Origin: Gnetum montanum
Taxonomy: Eukaryota > Streptophyta > Gnetopsida > Gnetales > Gnetaceae
Assembly (NCBI GenBank): GCA_015680685.1
Contig: MNCI01010517.1
Location: forward strand, 1-64,000
Length of the DNA stretch: 64,000 nt
Reading direction: 5' to 3'
In this document: positions 44,571 through 54,620 of the stretch, one piece after another
Layout of the letters: each line of letters begins with the position of its first letter
Position numbering within the stretch: position 1 is the first letter of the stretch
Notes under the pieces: generated by a model
The model's database searches: none
The model's input: only the letters and a program-made list of their open reading frames with translations
Told to the model about the DNA's origin: nothing
Program-made: the position numbers and the translations under genes

Positions 44571-46575
44571 CAATGACACCATGGATCAGCAATCATTGTG
44601 TAACCTTAAAGTAATTAGGATACCTTTATCTCTTAAGGATAGTTACACTTGGCTAAGTTGTGATTATGGCTATTTTGATTATTTCAATTATTATTTATTT
44701 ATGTATTATCATTAATAAATCATCCCAGATGTTGTTGGAAGGGTTAATGATCGAGAAAATTAATGTTTATATGTTATTAAGGTTATTAATCCTTTGGGGA
44801 AGTTAGAAAAATTTTCAAAAATTTTCATTGGAAACCTTAAGGTTTGTGGCCCCGATAATAAAGATCTTACCTTTGGTAAGTGTAGGGTCAAAAAACAGAG
44901 TGATTTGGACAAATGGTTGGGAAGTTATGAGCTCTGGAAAGTTTGGGCTCTGAAAAATTACAAAAACTCCCCGTGTGTTATGAGTAAATGATGAAAAATT
45001 GCAAAGTGTTTAGTGGTATATACAAGATTTTTGTATTGCATTGACGAGGCCTTGTCAATGTAGCTGTTGACCACCGTTGATGATCGTTGGCTTTAGTCAA
45101 ACTTGCAAAATACAAATAGTTTTTTAAGTGAAATTGGTATCAAATGAAAGCTTAAAAGGTCAAGAACAACATGAAAACATGAGAAGAGGATGTTGCAGCT
45201 CATAAATTTGGAAAAATGGAGAAAAATTGATTTGGAAGATGAATGAAGTAAAAGGTAAGGAGCACTAAGCGGAATACTCAATGGAATATGCGAAACATAG
45301 GATTGTGGCAATGTCAAAGGTATGGAACCTTCACTAACCAGACTAAGAGCTATGTAAGTGGGTCCTTCCCATAGCATGATCATGCCCTTTTTGTCGTTGC
45401 ATAACCTCAACAAAAGAGTATGTGGACTCCATAGTTAATTAATGATCATGAAAAGTTAAGGACCAACCTGAAAGAATCAACTCAAGAATCCCAACACATC
45501 AGACCAAGACATAGAGCATAACATAGAACATGATAGTGAGGTGAGTTATGGTAGCATGGATGGATGATAGAGAAGGTGAAACAGAGTTCCAAATTAAGGT
45601 CATAAGAAGTCCTTTGTGGAATTTGTGTTTAGAATAACTTAGAAAGTTCCATCCTCAGTCTAGATCAAAACTAGCTGCTTGTAGTGACTTCGCATCACCA
45701 CTCTAAGACCGATCCATCCACATGAGACACTAGAGTGTTTTCACAAAACCACCACCATTCCACAAAAAGAAGAAAGAGAAGTAGGAAGTGATTAGTTAGA
45801 GAGTACCTTTAGGCATAGGTGCATGTTGTTTGAGTCTCATAACTAGTGCTTGTAGCCCATTTATTTGTCTAAGGGGTGTGCTTTGAATTTCCATTATTTT
45901 GTTTTGTTTTTTTTTTGTTTTTTTGAATTTTTGAATGAGAACCACACAATGTAAAGACTTTATTTGACTTCTTATTAGTGGATGGTATGGAATGGTAAGA
46001 AGTCCATGAAAAACATCCAAGCACTCAAGTAAGTAGAAGAGTACAAAGAGTATTGAGTTCCCTTGAAGTCACACCCTTTACAAACCTTTGAATCCTTCCT
46101 AATTTTAGAACTATCAAGGTCACTAATTGATTAAAATTTTATTTAATGGAAGGAACTTGAAATTCCTAGAACAAGGAAAACCATATAATTTACTGAATGG
46201 GTGGATGATGTGGATTCATTGCCTATTCCATGAAAAATAAACCATATCAAAGTTATTAAACATCAAAATTCAAAAATAGACACCAAACATCGACAATCAT
46301 AACATTAAGCACAAACCATCATTAGTAAACAACAATAACAACACTGTGTCCTGTGATAATAAAGCAATTTTATTAGCAAAAATAAGAAAATATCAACTTG
46401 GTCAAAACAAAACCAAATAAAGTAAGATATATAATAAAGTGTAAAATAATCAAGAAAGGTTCAAAGGTATTAAAAATGGTGTAAAAATTAGAAAGAATTT
46501 TAAAAATCCAAAAATTTTGTAAAATAAAAAATGTGGAAAACAAAAAGTAGAAAAATTAAGAGGTCATTAGGATGG
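44571..46575 (-). other. Non-coding spacer of element D between integrase and extra ORF
   Basis: About 2 kb without convincing coding sequence. It contains CATTGACGAGGCCTTGTCAATG (45038-45059, an inverted repeat), which matches the U3 words of the element's own LTR at 41345-41450. Possible splice or promoter signals for the downstream ORF could lie here, but none is clear. Confidence 0.45.
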
Positions 46576-47870
46576 TTAGCAGAGATGGCCATCTCCCCCA
46601 TGACTAGGTTGGAAGGAGAATATCTGAAAAATAGAATGTGGTTGTCCATTTGTTGAGATGGTAGTTACACTTGCCTGTCTTGGTTCAAGGAAAGGCTTTA
46701 CTTGTTGGATGTTGACCAATTGCTTTTTACTTGGGCATTTAGGCTTGTAGATCAACATGGCCCCAGAGGGAAAGGTTTGATCAATTATATAAGGTCCCTC
46801 CCATAATGTTTGAAATTTTGCCTTTTGGGATACATGTGTGGGATTCCAATAGAGAACCTTATCTCTTGATTGCAGTTTTACATTCCTAATCCCAAGGTCA
46901 TGATGTTGTTTGTTGAATGCCTTGTTCACCTCATTCAAAGATAGGGCCACTAATAAATTTTCATTAGCACATTCTAGTTGATCAATCTTTCTTTCTGTGC
47001 TAGACTTAGGTTAGGATTTAGATCATAGGTTGTTGAGAGTGTACGAAGCTTGGATTGGATCAGAAGTGTTGGAAGTTTTTCATACACTAACTCATAGGAA
47101 GAATAGTTGATAGGAAGTTTCCATGTTGAACAATAAGCCTAGAGAGCATCATTAAGTTTTGCACTCCAATCCTTTCTATATTTGCTAATGTTTTGCGTTA
47201 GTATTTTTGTGATCTCCTAGTTGGTTACCTTTGCTTGATCATTTACTTGGGGGTGATAAGGTGTTGTTCATTTATGTTTAAACTCCAAGCATTGCATTAA
47301 TTTTCTAAAAGTGACACCTATGAAATAAGTTCCATTGTTAGAAATTAGGGAACGTGGCATCCCAAACCTATTCACAATATTTTGTTGTATGAATATGGTA
47401 GTAGTGGATGATGTATGAATAGTAATAGCTACCTAAACACACTAATGAGAAGTGCAAGTTCCCAAAAATTTTTTGTGTAACATCATACGTTGTGCAATGC
47501 TATGAGCTTTCTATTACTTACTGTTCTACAATTTTTCTATTTTACAATTTTTATAGTATTTCTTTCTTAGCCCTTCCGTGATTTTCCTTGCTGCACGAGA
47601 TCACATAAAAAATTTTAAGTTTCCTAAAAGTTTTAAGTCTCATTGACAACGTTCACAAGACTTGACGAACTGGTGGGCATCCTTAAAAATTGTAGGCCAA
47701 TAGTATCCTACCATCAGGATTTTTATGGCCATGTGTCCCTACATAGTGGCCTTCGCAAGGCCCTTTGTGAGCATCTTGGAGAATGCACAGTTAATCTTTG
47801 TCAAGGACACACTAGCAAATTAGGCCATCGACACATACCTTGTAGAGGTGTCTGTTGATTTCCATGAAGC
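46576..47870 (-). pseudogene. Integrase remnant of element D
   Basis: Minus strand. The HHCC finger is visible as DAHKGPCEGHY (about 47780) followed by YYWPTIFKDAHQFVKSCERC (47705-47643). The core segment RFGMPRSLISNNGTYF (about 47365-47318) has the second catalytic aspartate (usual S-D-N-G) changed to asparagine. PYHPQVNDQAKVTN (about 47265-47225) has the catalytic glutamate changed to lysine. The open stretch 46950-46576 is the C-terminal domain (KFQTLWEGPYIIDQTFPSGA ... VNIQQVKPFLEP), with no chromodomain evident. Both active-site changes are G to A on the coding strand. Stops are frequent. Confidence 0.85.
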
Positions 47871-48119
47871 ATTTGGCCTAATGAAGAAATTGTTGCTTCT
47901 TTTTGAAATCCAAGTCTTGTGGCATCTCCTAAGTAGGAAGATAGGTGAGGATGCCATTTTACCATGTTGCTTTTGTAGGTGTTTGTTTACTTATTACTCT
48001 TGTAAAGAGGAGTTTGTTTGGAAACTGATCAAAGAGTGGGCTCTCCTCTTTTTATTATCCCATCTTAAGTAAGAGAGGTGGTTAGTGATCACACTGTCGG
48101 TCCCTTTTTGATCTACCAT

Positions 48120-48550
48120 CATGAGATCAAATTCCTATAAGAACACGAGCCATCGTATGACATGAGGGCTCACCGTTAGCTTATTCATGAGGAAGTAGAT
48201 TGCACTATGGTCTGTATGTACAAATACCTTGTAACCAAGCACATAGTTTCTGAACTTTTGTAGAGCATACACTAGTGCCATTAGTTCCTTTTCTATGATG
48301 GTGTAATTTAATTGTGCCCCCACAATGGTTTGGCTCATGCAGTAAATGTAATATGGATGTTTCTTATCATCCATCTATGTAAGCACCACTCCCAAAGCAT
48401 AGTTAGATGCATTTTTCATGATGTGGAAGGCTCTGGACCAGTCTGGTGCTCATAGGATTGGTGTTTCCACAAGTTTCTCTTTTAACTGTTGGAATGCATG
48501 TTCACGTTCCTTGGTCCAAATGAAAGGTGCATCTTTCTTTGTAAGTTTTA
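48120..48550 (-). pseudogene. RNase H remnant of element D
   Basis: Minus-strand reading includes MDDKKHPYYIYCMSQTIVGA, Q-L-N-Y-T-I-I-E-K-E-L-M-A-L-V-Y-A-L and VFVHTDHSAIYFLMNK. These are the E of the Y-T-x-x-E-K-E block and the aspartate of T-D-H-x-x-L of pol RNase H. It is joined upstream to the RT connection segment at 49475; the solo LTR separates them. Across the insertion the reading resumes as S-L-V-K-L-T-K-K-D-A-P-F-I-W. Confidence 0.85.
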
Positions 48551-49474
48551 TGATGAGTGGCGAGGTACCCCTACACTCAACCATATGAATACAAGCATTA
48601 CACGCACGATCTAGTCGAACTTTGCAGACGGACTAGTTGTGGCATCTAGATAGTTAGCCTTAGGTCGCAGTTCGCTGTCTTCCCACCTGGACTAGTATTA
48701 GCTTTGTCACGTATGGTTTAGTCCAAGGTGAGGTGTATGATGTGTTTCTATACTAATGCTACTCCTGAAGACAATGGAAGATAATATTATCTAAGCTAAG
48801 AGAGAAAGGGTGAGAGAGAATCTAAGCTAGCCTAAATGTGATGAGCATCTGTTCCTCGATCATTTGTACACATCTTGGACTTTGTGCATGACTACCATTG
48901 GGGTTATGTAGTGTAGATCCTAGGTACATTACTGGGTTACCAAGTAGTCACACTTAAATGCTCATTATCAAGTTGTACTCATTCTGCATTTAAAAGGAGT
49001 TTAGGGGTGAGAGAGATTAACTAAGAAAGTAGTAAATGAAAATTAAATAAATAATTAAACTAAGTGAATGCTACAATGATGAAGTAATCTCGATCTTTAT
49101 TTTCGATCATATGCATGTCCAAGTACGTCACACTCGAATAAGGATGCTGTACAATTACAATCACCACACTGTGGGCATACACTGAGAGGAAAAGGGTTGA
49201 GACAAAGAAATTAAATACTTAACTAAGAACTGAAAAACTAACTTCCTAGAACAAGGAAATCTACCTCTTATTTATAGAAATTGAGGCAGGCTGCGATATC
49301 GCGTACGTGATATTGTGGGGGTGGACACGATATCCTGTGCACGATATCGTGGCTGATGCGATATCGTGGCTCTGATAACTGGGCCTGACAGACCATATCT
49401 TGTATCAGGGCTACAATAATAGGGCTTTAATAATTGGGCTCCAATAACTGGGCCTAATATACCATGACTCATCA
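48551..49474 (-). mobile_element. Solo LTR (family L, copy L3) inserted in pol of element D
   Basis: 924 bp from TGATGAGTGG to ACTCATCA, with minus-strand TATAAATA at 49269-49276 and GATATCG palindromes in U3 (49290-49370). Flanks TTTTA (48546-48550) and CTTTA (49475-49479) are a 5-bp target duplication with one mismatch. Removing the LTR and one flank restores the pol reading frame. There is no internal element sequence, so it is a solo LTR left by recombination. Confidence 0.92.
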
Positions 49475-50475
49475 CTTTACCAACGATTTTGCAATCTTAG
49501 AGAAATTCTCTATGGATTGTCGATAATAGCTAGTGTATGCAAGGAATGACCAAACATATTTAACAATCTCTAGTTGGCATGTTATTCCTTGGATGACCCT
49601 TATCTTTTCTAAGTCTACCTCAATTTCTTTTTGTAAAATTTGGTGCCCTAGCATAATGCCTTCTTAGATCATGAGATGGCTCTTTTGCTAGTTGAGTCGC
49701 AAGTTTGTTTCAACACATCTCTTTAATTCTTGCTCTAGGTAGTCCAAGGCTTGCTCGAATGTAGCTCCCTAGAGGGAGAAGTCATCCATGAAGATTTCAA
49801 CACCACTACTAATCTCTCATTGGAAGACACTAAGGACCAAGTGTTGAAATGTTGTAGGGGCATTGCATAGATCAAATGACATCTTACAATATGTAAAAGT
49901 CCCCCAGGGACTCGTGAATGTTGTCTTGGCCTGAACTTTTGGTGTAATTTGGATTTGGTTATAGCCACTATAACCATCCAAAAAGCCATAATAATAATGC
50001 CTAGATATGATGTCTAACACATGATCCACAAATGGCAAGGGAAAATGATCTTTAAATGTTGCCATATTCAAGGACCTGAAATTAATGCAAACTTGACATT
50101 TACCATCCTTATTTGGTGCAATTATGAGTGGGCTAATCCACTTACTATCTGTAATTGAATAGATGAACCTTGCCTTGAGGAGTTGTCCAATTTCCTCTTT
50201 GATGATCTACTTCAATTTGGGGTTCAGCTGCTTCTATGGCTATCTTCTAGGCTTCATGGCTGGGTCGGTGTAAATGCGATGTTGACATATCCTTGGATTG
50301 AATCCTATTAGCTCTAGATATGACCAAGCAAAGGCTATTCCATATGTTGGTTGATGCATTTTTTTCTTTTGGGTAAATTCTTGTGGTTAAGACTTTAACT
50401 CTTGCTTCCAAATGACATTCCCAGAGCCTATGGACTCTTTAAATGTGGGAGCCATATCACAACTCAACCAATGGG
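49475..50475 (-). pseudogene. Reverse transcriptase remnant of element D
   Basis: Minus strand: IYSITDSKWISPLIIAPNKD (about 50165), FKDHFPLPFVDHVLDII and YYGFLDGYSGYNQIQITPK (50060-49950), KTTFTSPWGTFTYCKMSFDL (about 49920), NAPTTFQHLVLSVFQ, then EIFMDDFSL (about 49797-49770, catalytic M-D-D) and VKYVWSFLAYTSYYR in the connection (49570). It is among the least damaged pol segments in the window. Upstream reading continues to about 50470 as a segment resembling W-S-Y-L-E-L ... F-N-P-R-I-C-Q-H. Confidence 0.85.
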
Positions 50476-50849
50476 CATGAGCCTGCTCTAGGGAGGATCC
50501 ACTAGCATTCTCAGGGCATTACGGGCATGAGCCTGCTCTAGGGAGGATCCACTAGCATTCCTATTTGGTGCATTAGTTAATTTCTTTCCCTTAAATATTT
50601 CTACAATCAATTCTTTTATTTTTTTTCATTTCCATCTCTGACATCCATTTCATCATCGTTGTCGTTGTTTCTTTTTCTCCATCTTTCTTCTTCCTTATCT
50701 TTTTCCATTCTATCGCTACCGAAGCTTTGCTCTCAGTCCTGGGGGTCCCAATCCAATTTTTTCGATTTTCTCTTAACCCCTACACCTCAAGTACTCACCA
50801 GTATTATATCTGCAGATCTGCATTAGCCATATCACAACTCAACCAATGG
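50450..50849. repeat. Insertion bounded by 25-bp direct repeats, with a 38-bp internal repeat
   Basis: AGCCATATCACAACTCAACC and the five bases after it (AATGG) occur at 50450-50474 and 50825-50849. Reading across one copy joins a continuous pol-like minus-strand frame, so 50475-50849 is inserted. Within it a 38-bp unit starting GGGCATGAGCCTGCTCTAGG occurs at 50473-50510 and 50523-50560. The rest is pyrimidine-rich and matches no feature here. Confidence 0.8.
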
Positions 50850-51189
50850 ACCTTACACTGAGGCAAGGTATCAACTGCATTGTGATTCATTTACCCTTGC
50901 TAATATAAGACTATGTTGTGTGTGTAGATGACAATCATAGAACAACATATTGGATCTGGAGGGAACACTTGGAATGGACTAGTGCTAAAGTAGTTATGCA
51001 AGGAACAAGATTGATGGCGCACGTACGGATGAACAACGAAAGGTGCAACCTTGGCATCAGTAGCAATAGACTTCTTATTTTCTCTCTCTCTTCTCTCTTC
51101 TCTCTCAACTGCCAAATAATGTTGGATGTCAAATGTGTTTAGTATTCACTTTTGTTGTCATGAACACTAATTTTTTCATGAATTGTAAT
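50850..51189. other. Unassigned junction region
   Basis: Starts as a continuation of the element D pol frame (to about 50900), then becomes unrelated sequence with a TCTCTC-rich stretch (51078-51108) before the 3' end of the oppositely oriented family-L copy. Open frames on both strands here overlap and look like chance. Confidence 0.4.
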
Positions 51190-52104
51190 AATGATCCATT
51201 CACATGTCACCCCATTCACCATTAGTATCATTCAAGTTAATAATCCCATACCTTCCCAATATTTTGTAAGGAACTCGAGGATGAGTTTTCATTTAGTCAT
51301 GGGGGTATGACGAGCTACGATATTGCATCTGCGATATCAAGTCTGCCCCACGATATCGCAGCCTGCTGTAACATCTATAAATAAGAGGCAGCTTTCCCTC
51401 ATTTCTCCCCTAGATCTAGACCCTTAGCCAAACTATAGTATTTTTACCATTCCAGAGTTAGAATAATTTCCATGTGCCAGTAGTAGGAGTATTAAAGTGA
51501 ACGGATCTTTATTCGAGCAAATTGTACTTGAGCACACATTTGTGTATGAAAATCAATATGAACTTTCTAATAAACCTTGTAGCATATGGACTAAGCTAAA
51601 TAGGATTTAATTATTGTTAAATGTTTAAATGCTTTCCTAGATAATTAATCTCTCTCAACCCTTAACTCTCTTAGTTAAGTGCATTCAGTACGACCGCTTC
51701 GAGCATGTGTGTAATGCTTGGTAACCCAGTAACAAATAGCATTTGGTAATCCCAGTAGCGCTGCACTGGTTTAGGGTGTGTGTGGCAAGTGGGAATGGAT
51801 ACCGGTGCTAGGACAATTAGAACTTAGTTAGTGAGTAGTTAATGAAAGTTAGTCACTTAGTCTCTTCACCCTCTCCCTATTAGCATAAGACATTAAAAAC
51901 AATAAAAGACATAAAAATCATATACCTCAAGCTTACTTAACCATACAACCATCACAATACAAGTAAGTTTGGGAAGATAGTGATTGATTAACCTTAAGTG
52001 TTCCATTAGGGTGCGTAAGCACTTAGTCCTTGGAGTTCGACTGGATTGCGCGTGAGACGCTCGTATTCGTATGGTTGAGTGTAGGGGTACCTCATCACTC
52101 ATCA
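51190..52104 (+). mobile_element. 3' end and 3' LTR of a plus-strand family-L element (copy L4)
   Basis: AATAATCCCATACCTTCCCA, GAACTCGAGGATGAG and the polypurine tract CATGGGGGTA (51299-51307) precede the LTR at 51308-52104 (797 bp, TGACGAG ... CTCATCA). The same sequences border copies L2 and L5 in reverse complement, so L4 faces the other way. TATAAATA at 51376-51383; GATATCG-type words at 51320-51360. Only about 120 bp of internal sequence remains. It is not the 5' LTR of element D because of its orientation. Confidence 0.85.
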
Positions 52105-52199
52105 ACAACCATAACCTTAACATATTTAGAAAACATATAAAAGTTGTAAATAGGAATTAACCATCTCAAAAATAAATTTTAATTGTCTAGAGAGTCCCA

Positions 52200-53560
52200 C
52201 CAAAATTAAAAATTTCATCACATTCTACTACATCAAAAATTAGCACAAAATAATATGTACACTAAAAGACAATGGATTTTACCTTGGAATCACATGTCAA
52301 TTACATTGGCCAACATGAATGACAATGTGAGATACCTTATGAACATCAAATCCTTAGTAATTAGCATCATACATTGCCAAAAATGGTTCCATAAGCTATG
52401 AATTTTGCCCCAAAAACCTAGTTGCTAAAGTGGAGATTTGGAAGTGCTTGAATCCTATTGAAACTACTTAAAAACTTCTCAAACTTAGTATTTATAGTGG
52501 TTTTCATATTCATTATGTTGAATAACATGAATACCAATGTGAAAACATGAAGCAACCTACAATTTGGCTTTTACAGTCTCATAAACCATCAATCTTACTC
52601 CAAAATCCTAGGCGTAGACATAGGAAACTACAAGGATAGAGAACTAAGTTAAAAACCATCAAAATTGCCAAAGATGGACTCAATATTTTGGATTTTGATG
52701 TCAATTATTTTTTTCAATGTGAATACCAATGTGAAAACATAATAAAATCCAAAAATTAATCATTATAAGCCCAAAAATTGTATATCTTCCCTCAAAACCC
52801 TAGGAGCTATACTAGAAGAATAAAGAAGACAAAACCCTATCGAATGGCCTAAAAAATCAATCAAACTTGGTATGAAAATTGAAAATATATGTTAAATATA
52901 TTTTATAGAATTAATTCCAACGTGGGAAATCCCAAAAATCTCAAAATATGACCAATATAACCCCTAAAACTCAATATCTTCCTCCAGAACCTTAGTTGCT
53001 ACCTTGGGAGACTAGGGAGATTGAAGCCATGTTAAAATATGCTTTAAAACAACCAAATTTGATTCAAAATGTTATGGATTTAATTCCATATGTTGGAAAA
53101 GCATACAAGCCAATGGATGGGCCTAAAAACCCTCCAAATAAATCAATATTACCTCAAACAATGCAGATCTCCTTCTCCCTACCCAACACTAATATAGGAA
53201 TTTAGAGGAGCTAAAGATGTAGTCGAAACTTTATTCAAAGCTTTATAGAAAACTCTCTTACGTTGGGAATTAGGAAAAATACATTTAGAAAAGGTATATA
53301 CCAATGTAAGAGCATCAAAAAATCTTTACTTTACTCCAAAATGACAAATTTATTCACCAACCCTAGGAGGTTCAAACTTCTAAAACTTGGTTAAAAATCC
53401 TTCCCCAACCTAGAATACAACTCAATGACATCGAAAATCACTTCAAATACATTGACCAACATGAATACCAACCTAGGAAGCCGTTACCACCAAAAAAAAT
53501 TCCAAAATAAGCTCAATAAACACATGTTGGAAGTCTGACTTGGAGTGGTCACAAGTTGTC
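52200..53560. repeat. Degenerate tandem repeat of about 170-220 bp
   Basis: The landmark GAATACCAATGTGAAAACAT or close variants recurs at about 52310, 52530, 52724, 52918, 53085, 53298 and 53470. A CCTAGGAGCTA-like word (ACCTAGTTGCTA, CCTAGGCGTAG, CCTTAGTTGCTA, CCCTAGGAGGTT) lies at a roughly fixed distance. Spacing averages about 190 bp. Units are very diverged. Confidence 0.6.
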
Positions 53561-54049
53561 TTGGTGGATCTTATAGGCCACAAATCATGGCCAAACTCTC
53601 ATTCATGTTGTGATAATGACTCATTAACATTGGAAAGATAAATTTTAGCCTTTTAAAATATTTTTGGCACAAAAACCCACTTTTCTAGCAATTCATAGCT
53701 AATTTTCACAATTGTTTTTGTTTTCACAAGTTGTTTTATTGTTTTATTAATTTTTGTTAGCTTTTTTATTATTAAAAAAATTTAAAACCTATTTTCTCTA
53801 TTCTTTTTGTTATTTTGGCACTTAAAACTTGTTTTCTCTAGCCTTTTTCTAATTTTGACAATTTACAACCTATTTTCCTTAACTTTTTACCAATTTTGAC
53901 ACTTAGCAACCTATTTTCTCCAAGTTTCCACCTGCTTTGAAAATTTATAATTTATTTTCATTAGATTTTTGTTTATCCCAATTTTAAAAATCTAAAATAA
54001 AAATAAATTATTTTTATTTATACTATCTTTAGCCTAGTGCAATCTTACT
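53561..54049. other. AT-rich spacer
   Basis: Recurring CTATTTTCTC- and AATTTTGACA-like words but no defined unit. No gene seen. Confidence 0.35.
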
Positions 54050-54620
54050 TAACCAAGTTTAACCTAGTAAACATCATTTGTTTATATTTGGTATCATTTC
54101 ATATCATTTCTTGATATCATTTAATAAGATTTTATACCATTTTGCCACCTTTTAACCTTGTTTGATCCTCATTGAAACTATTTTGGTATCATTTTTACAG
54201 TTTTAACTTCATTTGGACATGTTGGAAACTACTGAACACTATGTTACATCATCTCAACATCATTTGATATCATTTCTTCATCATTACAACTTCATTTTAT
54301 GTCATTTGATATGATTTTATATCATTTTTATCCCATTTGGTATCATTTTTCATTATTTTGACATCATTTGGCCTCATTTTGATATACTTTGATTAGATCT
54401 ATCTTTGTTTCACCTTTATTTTTCCATGATTGGTTATCATTTGGTATCATTTTCTATAATTTATGACATTACTTGGCCTTTTTTACCTCATTTTTTCTAA
54501 TTTTATCTTGATTCACCTTGTTATGACCTTGTTTTAGCCTTATTTTCCCCTGTTTTGGCCTGACATTGCCTCATTTTACTCTGTTATTGCAACTATTTTA
54601 CATTATTCTAACATTATTTA
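54050..54620. repeat. Tract of degenerate TATCATTT motifs
   Basis: The words TATCATTT, GGTATCATTT and GATATCATTT and close variants occur about fifteen times without a fixed period, mixed with CTCATTTT-like words. This looks like an old, eroded simple-sequence expansion. No coding potential. Confidence 0.6.

Larger units (their letters stand above)
40526..50475 (-). mobile_element. Athila-like Ty3/gypsy retrotransposon, element D (5' part missing)
   Basis: Reading on the minus strand from 50475: RT, RNase H, integrase, a 1.9-kb spacer, a long extra ORF, a polypurine tract and the 3' LTR (family L). The RT segment KTTFTSPWGTFTY ... LCNAPTTFQ with FMDDFS is of the Athila type, a lineage known for an additional ORF after pol. 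The gag, protease and 5' LTR are absent: the element is broken at about 50475 by an insertion and beyond it by unrelated sequence. A solo LTR of the same family interrupts pol at 48551-49474. Confidence 0.8.

Noticed and set aside
50473-50560. Possible cloning-vector contamination (BamHI-like GGATCCACTAG)
   Set aside because: Only an 11-base resemblance, present in both copies of the repeat and embedded in plant repeat sequence.
50900-51142. Overlapping 65-74 codon frames on both strands
   Set aside because: Low complexity (TCTCTC tract) and no homology; frames overlap in every phase.
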